DNA of 64,000 bases from Cohnella faecalis (GTDB lineage Bacteria; Bacillota; Bacilli; Paenibacillales; Paenibacillaceae): the NCBI RefSeq assembly GCF_003570905.1, contig NZ_QXJM01000016.1, forward strand, positions 124,001 through 188,000, written 5' to 3'. Each line of letters opens with the position of its first letter. Position 1 is the first letter of the stretch. The notes beneath the pieces are model-generated. The model did no database searches, was not told the origin of the DNA, and saw only the letters and a list, made by a program, of their open reading frames with translations. Shown here in pieces: positions 27,279 through 36,870 of the stretch. Position numbers and translations under genes: made by a program.

Positions 27279-28196
27279 CTACTCGTATCGAATTTTCCAC
27301 TTCATTATGCGTCCCCGGGGCACCCACTCGACGACGAGCAGATTGCCTTGTCTGTCGAGGCACAGGGCGTGCGGAGAGATGAAACGGTCATCCGTCCATT
27401 CGGCCTCCGGAATGTCGGGCCATCGCTCATCCTGCCAGTGGTGCGGCTGTTCGCCGATATGCCCGATTATTTGCAGCCGGGAGTCGGCGATCGTCACGCG
27501 GCTGTTCAGGTCGGGGATATAGAAGCGTTCCCCGTCGCCGACCAAATCGCACGGCAACAAGTAATCGCCCGTGTAAGTATGCAGCAGCTTGCCGTTCAGC
27601 GTGAAGCAGGGGAAGCGTTGATTCCTTCGGTCTGCAACATAGAGCAAGGGCTCGGAGCCGCGCGAGTCGATCCATAAGCCGTGCGGCTCCTGAAATTGCC
27701 CGTCGTCGCTGCCCTTGCCGCCCCAGCACCCGAGCCATGTCCCGTTGCTGTCGTAACGGTGAATGAAGTATTGGCCGTAGCCATCTGCAACAAAGATGTC
27801 TCCGTTCGGGGCTACGTCCACATCGGTGGGCACGAACCGCTCCGGCGAAGGATAAGTGTCGGAGGACGGGGGAGCGCCAAGCGTCAGCAGCTCCCGTCCA
27901 TCCAAGGTGTACTTGGCAACCAAATGCCGCTCGATATCGGTCAAGTACAAATATTCCCCGCCGTCCGATTCCTGACTCAGATGCATGCCATGGGCGCCAA
28001 GCGCAAATTCCTCGCCCCAGGAGTGCAAGTAGCTCCCCGTCGGATCCAGAACAACGACCGCATGCCGGCTCATATTAAAGACGTAGATCCGATCTTGCGA
28101 ATCGACGGCGATGCCGTGCGTATATCCGAGCTTCAAGTCCTCCGGCAGACGAGGCCAGCCCGCGACAGGCTCGGCGATCAAGCGCGGCTTAGACAT
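27279..28196 (-). CDS. NHL-repeat six-bladed propeller protein
   Basis: The 305-residue protein is built from NHL repeats (YTHGIAVDSQDRIYVFN, PTDVDVAPNGDIFVADGYG, EPHGLWIDSRGSEPLLYV, ISPHALCLDRQGNLLVVEW). No signal peptide is visible. Such propellers bind ligands or act as lyase or hydrolase-like enzymes; no catalytic residues can be assigned here. It overlaps the PhyH gene by 8 nt, so the two form an operon, and the pair probably works on the same small molecule. Confidence 0.85.
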   Translation of the reverse strand: MSKPRLIAEPVAGWPRLPEDLKLGYTHGIAVDSQDRIYVFNMSRHAVVVLDPTGSYLHSWGEEFALGAHGMHLSQESDGGEYLYLTDIERHLVAKYTLDGRELLTLGAPPSSDTYPSPERFVPTDVDVAPNGDIFVADGYGQYFIHRYDSNGTWLGCWGGKGSDDGQFQEPHGLWIDSRGSEPLLYVADRRNQRFPCFTLNGKLLHTYTGDYLLPCDLVGDGERFYIPDLNSRVTIADSRLQIIGHIGEQPHHWQDERWPDIPEAEWTDDRFISPHALCLDRQGNLLVVEWVPRGRIMKWKIRYE

Positions 28197-28998
28197 CGGC
28201 CTTCGCCAACAGCGGAAAGCGCGGTCCCGCGATAGGCTCTCCAGCCTTCAAACCGTTGCCGTCTGTCACCGGATGCTCTTTGCCGTTGTAGGTAATGCCG
28301 TCCGGCATGAAGATAATAGCCAGAACGCGGCGGGGCTTATCCGTAGAGTTGGCATGGGCGTAGTGGAACGTCAAGCCATTGTGGAACGTGCAGCTTCCCG
28401 CCTTGAGCGGAACGATAACGGGCTTCTGCTCCTCGGCCTGTCCACCTTCCACATAGTCGAATATGTTTTGCGGATTGAGGAAGTCGATGCCGGTCAGCTT
28501 GCCGAGCTTATGGGATTTCGGCACGAACGCCATGCAGCCGTTTTGCTCGTTCACGTCATCGAGCGTAATCCAGATCGACATCATTCCCGCGTCGGCTTCT
28601 TGGATCGGCCAATAAGGAGTATCTTGGTGCCAAGGGGTCGCTTTGGAATCTCCGGGCATTTTCCACAGACCGTGATCGTGAAAAAAACGGATGCCGGATA
28701 CGCCGGAAAGCTCCATAGCAGACTGGGCGAACCGGGGATGAAAGCTGTAAGCGCTCATGCCCGCATGATCGCGCCATAAATTGATTTTCTGATTCAAAAC
28801 TTTGTAGTACGAGCCTCCACTCTGGTCCCTTTTGAGAGACAGGTCGCCTTCGGATTGCATCGCTTCTTCCAGATAGACGCGCAGCTCTGTCAGCTCCTTG
28901 GGCGTGAGCATATTATCCACTTGAACGAATCCGTTTTCCTTATAAAAGTCGATGTGGGACTGCGTGATCGGAGTTTGTACTTTTGTATCCGCTCTCAT
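28189..28998 (-). CDS. Phytanoyl-CoA dioxygenase (PhyH)-family oxygenase
   Basis: The 269-residue protein is a non-haem iron, 2-oxoglutarate-dependent oxygenase. The iron triad is His124 and Asp126 (TPWHQDTPYWP) and His212 (GLTFHYAHAN), with the 2-oxoglutarate-binding arginine near 223-224. Members hydroxylate diverse small molecules. In Paenibacillaceae they are often near sugar-use genes. It is divergent from the AraC regulator at 29115, which is the likely controller, and is transcribed before the NHL gene. Substrate unknown. Confidence 0.88.
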   Translation of the reverse strand: MRADTKVQTPITQSHIDFYKENGFVQVDNMLTPKELTELRVYLEEAMQSEGDLSLKRDQSGGSYYKVLNQKINLWRDHAGMSAYSFHPRFAQSAMELSGVSGIRFFHDHGLWKMPGDSKATPWHQDTPYWPIQEADAGMMSIWITLDDVNEQNGCMAFVPKSHKLGKLTGIDFLNPQNIFDYVEGGQAEEQKPVIVPLKAGSCTFHNGLTFHYAHANSTDKPRRVLAIIFMPDGITYNGKEHPVTDGNGLKAGEPIAGPRFPLLAKADV

Positions 28999-29114
28999 TG
29001 ATGAATCCTCCTTGTAGTTGGCTTGGCTTCATTATAATCAGAGCAAAGATTGGGGACGATGGAGGAAGTTCCGAACTATTTGTAAAAAAGTCGAATCCTA
29101 AAAAGAGGGTAATC

Positions 29115-30077
29115 ATGAGCGAACTGTTGAAGATCGATTACCGGGCTATGTCGCCGTACGTCCGCTATGTGCACGAGGTGGAGCTGCCGGCGGGAAGCCG
29201 GTTTCCCGAGCGGTATATTTACGATTACGAGTTTATTTATGTGCTCAAGGGGAGTGGGACGATCCGGATTGAAGACCGCTCCTACTCGATGCGGGGAGGG
29301 GATCTTCTGCACATTCGCCCCCATCTGGCGAACGAAATGGTTGTCGGAGAGGAAGCTCCGATGGTTTGTTCTGCCGTGCATTTCGACTATGTATTTCTGG
29401 GAGAAGGGATGGATTTTTCACCGTATTCGGTCTACTTGGGCAGGAAGGGAGAAGGGACGGAGTCCGGCGAAGAGAGCTGGCTGGGGCATAGGCCGACCGT
29501 AGAGCTAGCCGAGATCGAAATTCCGGAAAAAATGCAGCCGTCGTCCGTTCAGCCGTTCTTCGAAATATTCCGGGAGCTGCGGCTGCACTTCGAGGACCCG
29601 CGGACGGACTCGCGGCTGTGGCTCAAAGCCTGCATGCTGAAGCTGATCGGTCTTATCCATCGGGAACTGATGACCAAGGAAGGGGTACGGATTGGCCACT
29701 CCCATGCGGATCTGGTGCTCGAAGCTATCTCTTATATGGAAGAATCATACCCCGAACCGATCGGTGTTGGGCTGTTGGCCAAGAGAGCGGCGCTGACGCC
29801 CAAATATTTCGGGACGATATTCCGGCAGGCGACAGGCCAGTCGGTCGCGGAATATTTGCTGCGGCTGCGTATGGAAGAAGCGAAGCGGCTGCTGCGGCAA
29901 AGAAGATTTACCGTTCAGGAGGTCGGGGAGAAAGTCGGGATCGGCGATCTCTATTATTTCAGCAAGCTGTTCAAGCGTGTCGAGGGCATCTCTCCTAAGA
30001 AATACGTCGACTCCGTCTCGTGGCTGGAGCGGATAGATACGGCTGCATTCGGAGCGGAGCCTTCGGCAAAACGATAA
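29115..30077 (+). CDS. AraC-family regulator with cupin sensor
   Basis: The 320-residue protein has an N-terminal cupin (YIYDYEFIYVLKGSGTIRIE, HIRPHLANEMV) and a C-terminal AraC helix-turn-helix pair (VGLLAKRAALTPKYFGTIF, VGEKVGIGDLYYFSKLFKR). The ATG at 29115 with AGAGGG upstream is chosen; the longer in-frame extension has no ribosome binding site. It is divergent from the PhyH-NHL operon and probably activates it in response to a sugar-like ligand. Confidence 0.9.
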   Translation: MSELLKIDYRAMSPYVRYVHEVELPAGSRFPERYIYDYEFIYVLKGSGTIRIEDRSYSMRGGDLLHIRPHLANEMVVGEEAPMVCSAVHFDYVFLGEGMDFSPYSVYLGRKGEGTESGEESWLGHRPTVELAEIEIPEKMQPSSVQPFFEIFRELRLHFEDPRTDSRLWLKACMLKLIGLIHRELMTKEGVRIGHSHADLVLEAISYMEESYPEPIGVGLLAKRAALTPKYFGTIFRQATGQSVAEYLLRLRMEEAKRLLRQRRFTVQEVGEKVGIGDLYYFSKLFKRVEGISPKKYVDSVSWLERIDTAAFGAEPSAKR

Positions 30078-30172
30078 CTTCAGAGCTTTGCAGATTCGTT
30101 GCGAGGCTCTTTGGTGTGCATTCGATTAGTAGGCTTTTAGGGAAAAAGTCGTGTAATTATATCAAAAAATAA

Positions 30173-30361
30173 GCCAAATTCTATATTGACATTGGATTTG
30201 CCGACGATAACGTTATTCCGCAATGGGCGAAGAGTTCGGTAGAAGCGGCTCGCAAGGAAGGCATCGTATCCGGCCGCAACGGCAATCAATTCGTGCCTAA
30301 CGGCACGGCCACCCGCGCGGAAGCGATTGTGATCCTTCTGAATACTTTGAGCAAGCTATAA
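30173..30361 (+). pseudogene. Remnant of an S-layer homology (SLH) domain protein
   Basis: The frame opening just after a stop near 30170 reads FADDNVIPQWAKSSVEAA, then KEGIVSGRNGNQFVPNGTAT and ending LLNTLSKL before TAA. This is the C-terminal SLH repeat, a peptidoglycan- and polymer-binding module that anchors surface proteins. No upstream part of the gene remains, as the preceding sequence is the 3' flank of the AraC gene. A hairpin at 30382-30413 follows. It is a clear fragment of a lost surface protein. Confidence 0.8.
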
Positions 30362-30381
30362 ACCTTATTTCCTTCATGAAT

Positions 30382-30413
30382 AACGGGGCGTTCCTTATTG
30401 GGGACGTCCCGTT
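30382..30413 (+). terminator. Hairpin after the SLH remnant
   Basis: AACGGGGCGTTCC (30382-30394) pairs with GGGACGTCCCGTT (30401-30413) with two G-T pairs, 20 nt after the SLH stop. The T-run is poor. It is probably the old terminator of the lost surface-protein gene. Confidence 0.5.
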
Positions 30414-30517
30414 TGGCATGGCTCTTCGATATGCTCGAAAATTGTAGAAGTATGGTAAAATATCGAAATGTACAATATGGCATATCTATGCAATCGGAGA
30501 ATACTTTGGAGGAAAAA

Positions 30518-31741
30518 ATGCCAGATAACATCCGGGTGACCATGCTGCCCGCCTTGAACGGCGACTCGTTCCTGATTAGCTGCGGCACGGGGGAAGACAA
30601 ACGCAATATTTTGGTGGACGGCGGAATGAAGTCGACCTTTCGAGATCAGCTATGTCCGCTGCTGACGTCGATGCATCAGAAGGGCGAAGTCATCGATCTG
30701 CTCATCGTAACCCATATCGATCAAGACCATATTCATGGGGTCATCGAGCTGCTGACCCATAACGAGTCTTCAGAAGCTCCCGCCATTATCGGGATCAAGG
30801 AGATTTGGCACAACTCTTATTTGCAGCTTCAGATGGACAAAGCGGACGAGCTGACCGATCACCAGCAACGCGTTCTGGAGGAAATCGTCGCGCGGGGCGA
30901 CGGCAGCCGCGAGGATGCCAATGCCAAAGGGGAGATCAGCTTCCGGCAAGGCTCGACATTAGGCGCTCTGCTCTACGAAGGCCGATACAATTGGAACGGA
31001 AGCGCCGGGGGGAGGGCTGTCACTACGCAATCGCTGCCCGTCCATCATTTGTCAGACGAGCTTAAGCTGGAGCTTCTTTCCCCCACACCGGAGAAGCTGC
31101 AAGAGCTCGGGCAAGATTGGCTTAACCACTTGAGGAAAAACAACTATATCGGGGCGCCGTCAAGCGATCGGTTGTTCGACGACGCGTATGAGATGATGCT
31201 TCGCCGACTCAAGGATAAGAGCAAGCCCAAGAAGCAGCCTATTCATAGTCCGGTCAGAGATTGGGAGCTGTATAAGGAAGAGCCGTATTCCGAGGACGAC
31301 CGGGCGACCAACGGAAGCTCGATTGCCTTTGTGCTGACTTATCGCGGGAAGCGGCTGCTGTATCTTGGCGACTCCCATCCGACCGTTATCGTAGAAGGGC
31401 TTGCTTCGCTGTACCAAGAGGAGCAGAGACCTTACGAATTTTCGGCGGTCAAAATTTCGCATCACGGAAGCAGCGGCAATACGAGCCCGGAGCTGCTTGC
31501 CATGATCGACTCCCCGTTGTATCTGGTTTCGACCAACGGAAGTCAGCACGGTCATCCGGAATGCAGCACTCTGATTCGAATCGTGAATCGGGATAGCCGC
31601 TATGAGAGGGAACTGGTGTTCAATTACCCGCACGACTCGGCGGCCTTCATGGACGAGCAGCAGGATAAGAAAACAGAGTTGGACTACAAAGTAACCATAG
31701 CAACCGACATTGAATTAAAGCGTGGTGTCTGCTCGATATGA
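30518..31741 (+). CDS. ComEC-like MBL-fold hydrolase (first gene of candidate defence operon)
   Basis: This 407-residue protein is a metallo-beta-lactamase-fold enzyme. It has the motif THIDQDHIHG (His66, Asp68, Asp70, His71), the H-x-D-x-D-H form typical of ComEC-type domains. Further motifs are LLYLGDSHP and VKISHHGSSGNTS, with a late STNGSQHGHP. Such domains cut nucleic acids or phosphodiesters. No membrane segment is present, unlike ComEC itself. ATG at 30518 follows GGAGG and replaces the longer in-frame start. Its stop overlaps the start of the protease-NACHT gene (ATGA), so the two are co-translated. MBL genes beside protease-STAND NTPase genes are a known defence arrangement (compare AVAST type I, from memory). 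Confidence 0.87.
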   Translation: MPDNIRVTMLPALNGDSFLISCGTGEDKRNILVDGGMKSTFRDQLCPLLTSMHQKGEVIDLLIVTHIDQDHIHGVIELLTHNESSEAPAIIGIKEIWHNSYLQLQMDKADELTDHQQRVLEEIVARGDGSREDANAKGEISFRQGSTLGALLYEGRYNWNGSAGGRAVTTQSLPVHHLSDELKLELLSPTPEKLQELGQDWLNHLRKNNYIGAPSSDRLFDDAYEMMLRRLKDKSKPKKQPIHSPVRDWELYKEEPYSEDDRATNGSSIAFVLTYRGKRLLYLGDSHPTVIVEGLASLYQEEQRPYEFSAVKISHHGSSGNTSPELLAMIDSPLYLVSTNGSQHGHPECSTLIRIVNRDSRYERELVFNYPHDSAAFMDEQQDKKTELDYKVTIATDIELKRGVCSI

Positions 31742-34700
31742 ACGAAAAAGAGATAAAAGAGATGAAAGCCTCAACGGCTAAACTCCTTATTTATGGAACG
31801 GACGGTCAAAAGGCGCTGGATAGCGGAACGGCCGTCCTGATCGATCCCTATACCGCGATCACGGCCCGGCACGTCCTGTCCCGATTGACCGAAGGCGGAC
31901 GAGTCGAGCTGTCGTTTCCGCATATGCCGTCGGCGGGGAGCGTCGTCGTGCGCGATGTCTATCGTTGCCCGGACGAGCTTTACGATATTGCCATTCTAAA
32001 ATTAGACGAGGCGCTGGCCGATGGCCGCGTCTATCCCGCGCTTTATGCCGTAAAACCGGAAGGCCGTCCTTCTTACATAAGCCACGGCTTTCCGTCCGAA
32101 CGTTCTCCAAGCTGCACGTTTGAAGGTAAAATTATGGATATTTACGAGCAATTCACGCAGAACGATCTGGAGCTGAGCGTTGCGGGAAGAGAAGGCATGA
32201 ACTTCTCGGGGGCATCAGGGTCGCCGCTTTATATGGATGGCGGAGTGTACGGAATAATCATAGTGAGAGATACCGGGAATACGCTTGGTGCGTTGTCCTT
32301 CGCGGAATGCCGGGCTTTTCTGGCCGAGCAGGGGATCGTTCACCACAGCCTGAAGCCGTTGCGGGATTATGAACGTATTATCGTCGAACGCCAACTGCCG
32401 ATGGCGAAGGTTGGATTTGACGAGGGCGAGAGTTTGCCTTATATGGACACTTATGCGACTTGGGAGAATGTAACGTCCTTGGACAATCCCAATCGCTATA
32501 CGTTAGGGAAGCCGGAGCTTCTATCGGAGATGGTCGAACGGTACTTTGCGGCTGAAGAGAACGGCGAGAATATGCTGTTCGTCGTCGCCGATTTCGGCAA
32601 AGGCAAATCGACCTTCCTGCGTCATATGGCCGCGAAGATGGCGGGGGCGTACCGGGATTCCCGTGAAATCCCGCTGCCGGTCTATTTTAATCTGCGTGAA
32701 TATACGAAGTATGAGAAATTCGGCCCTGTTCTTAATTTGAATAAGGAGGGCGTGATCAAAGATTTTTTGAAGGAGACGACGGGGATCGATTTTGCGAACA
32801 GGCAGCATCCGATTTTCTCGCAATCGATCTTGTTCCTCATCGATTCCTTGGACGAATGCGGTTCTTTATCGGCAAGCGATGTGATGCAGGTCGTAAGATC
32901 GGTCAAAGCTATTGTCGACTATTGCAGGGGCGCCAAAATCATTGTCACCACCCGTCCGATTCCGAACGTGCTTGGTCAGGTCATCAAAGAAATGAATGAT
33001 CCCGTGAATCAGGCCTGGCGGTTCGCTTCCATTTACGGCTTTCAGCCCGATCAATTCGCAGATTATATGCAAGCTCTGCACCCCAAGCTTCCCGTCGAAT
33101 CCGTCCACGCCTATAATCGGAAGCTGCTTGATACCATTCGGAGCGGGCAATCGATTTACGAGACTTTCAATGGGCTGCTCAACGAGGAGGAGCTCAAGCG
33201 TCCGATTCTCGCCTATATGCTGTACAAGCTGCTTGAGGAAGATTACGAGCTGGAGAAGGACAGCAAGCTCGGTATTTATTTGTCTTTCATTAACTTGCTG
33301 ACCAAGGATGCCAAGCATGTTGACGACTCCGGCAGGAAGGACGATTGGCTGAAGCGGCTCGGGTATCGAAATCTGTTGTACGTAACGGCGGTTATGTGGA
33401 TGAAAAATTTGCACTTGAACGGCGGAGGTTTCCTTCGGCTGGACGACCTTGAGGAGGCGCTCGGAGAGGACGCTTCGCTAGTACAGTTCATGTCGCACTC
33501 TTATTTTAAGAATGCGGGCGGCATTTACCATTTCAACCATCAGTCGTTCGCGGAAATCATTATAGCGGAGTATTATGTGCGGCTGCTTCTCTGGTCGGCG
33601 CTGGAAAACAAAACCGCAAATGAGCTTAGCCCTTTCCTTGCCATCGGAAATCCGACGGAGCAGACGGTGTCGTTCGTTAAGTCGTTGCTGAATATGCTCT
33701 GCGATGCGACGATTGGGGACGATAGGCTGGACGGAAATTCGCTTCTAAAGATCAGGCGCGCGCTATCCCCGATGATGTCGTCTCTGGGGGCTGCCGAGTA
33801 TAACAGACCGCCGGATGACGACAAGGCCGGGAATGCGCAGCGGGACGGCTATCTTTATTCGAGCTATATCCGTCGTGTGTGGAACGCCGAACAGTGGGGC
33901 GGATTCTCCGAAATTTCCGATAGAATGCTGGAGCAATGGCCGATCAAGCCGGAGCATATCGAGAAAATGATAGAGAACGCTGCAGCCCTCGTCAACGGGG
34001 AAGACGACTATGTCTTTTTTCAGCCGCAACGAATGAATCATTCCTTCAATCGGGACGTCTATCGAATTGAAGGGCGGAAGAAGACGTTCGATCCGGATAC
34101 GGAACGATGGATCGCGATGCTATGCGGGACAACGCTGGCAGAACGATTTTTAGGCGAGTCCGCTTTCCCCCCATGCTGAATCCCAATCGTGTCGCAACGT
34201 TATTTTCGGATCATCAGAACCGGACGGGATATGCTTGCCCATCTTGGGTAACGACCTTTCCTTATCACTATGATGTGGAAGACCCTCTGCCGGTTCAAGG
34301 GGAGTTCAATCGCTCGGATTTTTCTGGAGTCGTGTTTAGAAACATTCGATTCCAAAATACCGCTCTCTATAAAATCAACCTTAACGGCAGCTTATTCCAT
34401 AACGCCACTGCGACTAACGTACGAATTATGGGGACAGGCAAAGGCATGGAGCTTACGGGCTGCTACTTCGAAAATGTCATCTTTGACAATTGCTCATTGG
34501 AAGGCGCCATGTTTAGCGAATCGTACTTCTATAATTGCTCCTTCCGGAACGTCAACTTGTCCGGCGCGAGGTTTAGCGGGTACTTCGAGAATATTCTTGA
34601 TTTTACCGACGTGCAGCTGCATGGCAGCCATATCTCTATCTATACCGACCAAGACAGTTATGAAAGATTGAGGCAGGATCGGAATTTCGGTAATAAAATC

Positions 34701-34793
34701 AAATTTGTTAGAGCTAAAGAGAAATCCGATCTTGAAATTAGCCGGGAATCGTACAAAAAGAACGCGTTGAGAAGATCCAACATGGAAGAATAG
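31738..34793 (+). CDS. Trypsin-like protease / NACHT NTPase / pentapeptide-repeat protein (one-base break)
   Basis: Read through one missing base in the C6 run at 34167-34172 this is a single 1,018-residue protein. Residues 1-180 are a trypsin-like serine protease with His45 (TARHVL), Asp83 (YDIAILKLD) and Ser160 (GASGSP). Next is a NACHT/STAND NTPase with Walker A ADFGKGKST (284-292) and Walker B LFLIDSLDECG (365-375), then a helical arm. The C-terminus, in the second frame, carries pentapeptide-like repeats (FNRSDFSGVVFRNIRFQNT, CSLEGAMFSESYF, VNLSGARFSG). The second frame has no ribosome binding site of its own, which supports one protein. Inferred logic: the pentapeptide/STAND part senses a trigger, oligomerises, and frees the protease or MBL effector. 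Confidence 0.82.
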
Positions 34794-34808
34794 AAGGTGA
34801 GAGCCGTC

Positions 34809-36028
34809 ATGACGATTTGCTTTCATTGTACGAAGCTTGGATTTGTAATGAAGCAGCATTCGCTGTCCGTGGCGGACATCGAGAGCCCGGAAGTTCTAAT
34901 CGTCGGGTACAAGCGGCAGAAGGAATTGGCGTGCGGAGAATGCGGGAGAGTGCTGTTTCCCGAGGAGATGTACTTTGAAGACGAGCGGGATTATGAAAGT
35001 TTTGTTCGGAAGACTTTGGATGCCATTGCCGAGAAGATTTCCGCCCAGCTCGATTATTGCTCCAGATGTGACGGCTACGATATTGAAAGAAGTATTTATC
35101 TTGTCAACAAAGGCGAGGCAAGAGATCTGATCAAAGAGGGTGCTTACGGACAAACCGTATGGGAATTTATGTCCGACAATGACATACCGGAACGTTATTT
35201 CAATGAGATCAGGAAGCGATTGTGTTGTCGGAATTGCGGACGGAGAGACCTTGAAATCGGTCAACGAGTATACAGCGAGGACGATATGGATTCCTTCTGG
35301 GGACGGAAGCTGATCAGCTTTGCTTTTTCTTATGGAATTAATATCGGCTCGGCGGATCTCGAAGAGTTTCGAACCCATTTGTACTATCGGCCTATGCTGG
35401 CGATGCAGCATGAAGTCGGGGGCAAATATTCGCAGCCATTCAACGGCAATTCGAAGAGGGCTCCTACTATTCGTTAGCTGCGGGCAGCGAATTGTTCCGA
35501 GGCCGGGCAAGGAACAAGGATGGCGCCGAGTTCTCCGCCCATGATTTTTGGGCTCCTCCGGACGGAGCGGCCAGCCATGGAAGATACAATTCGATCGGCG
35601 TCTCCGTGCTGTATTGCTGCAGCGACAAACAATCGGTTCCATATGAAATTCATCCTTCTCATGAACAGGCAATCGATATAGCGACGATAACAGCGAACCG
35701 GGAGCTGAAATTGTTCGATATCGACAAGGCGTTCGAAGGCTTCGAAGGCTTCGTCGGCAGCGGAAACGAAGAAACTAAGCTGATCAAACGGCACTATTTG
35801 CTTACTAACTTTGTGGGAGCGTGCTGCGAGCGGATCGGCTATGACGGCATCAAGTATGACGGGGTTGCGAGAAGGGATGCGCATTACGTAAACTTTGCTT
35901 TTTTTCATAGCAAGGACGACCGGAAATTGAGTATTGTGCAGACGGCTCCGTATTTCTTTGAAATCGTATATAAAAATCCATTATCCGAATGGCTTCGAGA
36001 CAACCTGGAGTCGAATGCGCGCGTTTGA
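34809..36028 (+). CDS. Zinc-finger (HEPN/RES N-domain-like) RES-domain protein (one-base break)
   Basis: Read through one missing base near 35446-35452 this is a 406-residue protein. The N-terminal part has four C-x-x-C pairs (Cys4/7, 42/45, 84/87, 140/143), enough for two zinc sites. The C-terminal part is a RES domain: LFRGRAR, DFWAPPDGAASHGRYN, SVLYCCSDKQSVPYEIHP. RES proteins are NAD-degrading toxins known from RES-Xre pairs. The position usually held by the family serine reads GIKYDGVAR here, so the site may be altered. No Xre antitoxin gene is adjacent. It lies 15 nt after the protease-NACHT gene, so the defence operon appears to have a third, NAD-targeting effector. Confidence 0.75.
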
Positions 36029-36101
36029 AAAGCGGGCAACGATAGCTTATGATTTGCTGAAAGAGACCGTGTAATTAAATTCGCGATAAAGGGGAATCCG
36101 T

Positions 36102-36797
36102 ATGGCGGCAGAGACGGGAAAGCCGGAAAAGCGCACAAAAGTCCGGGCTATCGTGACAGGAGCGACGGGAATGGTAGGGGAAGGCGTCTTGCACGAATGC
36201 TTGCAGCATCCGGACGTCGAAAGCGTGCTGGTCGTCAATCGCAAGCCATGCGGAGTAACTCATCCTAAGTTAACGGAAATCATCCATTCCGATTTTTACG
36301 ATCTATCGCCTATCGAATCCAGGCTTGCCGGTTACAATGCGTGCTTTTTCTGCCTCGGCGTCTCGTCCGTAGGAATGAAGGAGGAAGAGTACAGCCGGAA
36401 AACGTACGATCTGACCATTCACATGGCCGAGCGGCTGGCAGGACTGAACCCGGACATGGTGTTCTGCTACGTATCGGGAGTCGGGACGGACAGCACCGAG
36501 AAGGGCAAGAGCATGTGGGCCCGCGTCAAGGGAAGAACGGAAAATCGCTTGCTGCGGCTGCCCTTCAGAAGAGCGTATATGTTCCGGCCCGGTTATATTC
36601 ACCCGACGAAGGGGCTTAACAATACCCACCGCTATTACGCGGCGCTAACGTGGCTGTACCCTGTGCTGCGGAGAGTGTGGCCCGGCAGCGTGATTACGCT
36701 TCGCGAGGTGGGAAAGGCCATGATCCATTCCGTTACGAATGGCTATGAGAATGCGATTTTGCACAGCAAAGACATTGCCAAGCTGGCTCGGGACTAA
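36102..36797 (+). CDS. NAD(P)-binding Rossmann-fold protein (atypical SDR)
   Basis: The 231-residue protein starts with VRAIVTGATGMVGEGVLHE, the glycine-rich loop of atypical SDRs, and continues FFCLGVSSVG, CYVSGVGTDS and RPGYIHPTKG. It resembles epimerase-like or HTATIP2/YbjT-type proteins whose substrates are mostly unknown. AAAGGGGA precedes the start. No operon partner is evident, and it is separated from the RES gene by 73 nt. Confidence 0.82.
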   Translation: MAAETGKPEKRTKVRAIVTGATGMVGEGVLHECLQHPDVESVLVVNRKPCGVTHPKLTEIIHSDFYDLSPIESRLAGYNACFFCLGVSSVGMKEEEYSRKTYDLTIHMAERLAGLNPDMVFCYVSGVGTDSTEKGKSMWARVKGRTENRLLRLPFRRAYMFRPGYIHPTKGLNNTHRYYAALTWLYPVLRRVWPGSVITLREVGKAMIHSVTNGYENAILHSKDIAKLARD

Positions 36798-36870
36798 CCG
36801 ATCTCGCAACTCCATCGCCGAAGCGGACGTCCAAGGAAGATGACCTTTTAATGCGGATAGGGTGAGCGAT

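Noticed and set aside
26797-27363. Long minus-strand reading frame across the tandem repeats (and similar ones on both strands)
   Set aside because: The frame is open only because the period is near a multiple of three; there is no start signal and it overlaps the terminator and the NHL gene.
34174-34793. Separate pentapeptide-repeat gene
   Set aside because: No ribosome binding site before the ATG at 34173; the preceding NACHT frame joins it with a single added C in a C run.
30518-34793. Firm assignment to AVAST type I
   Set aside because: Only the MBL plus protease-STAND composition is similar; sequence comparison could not be run and the pentapeptide and RES parts differ.
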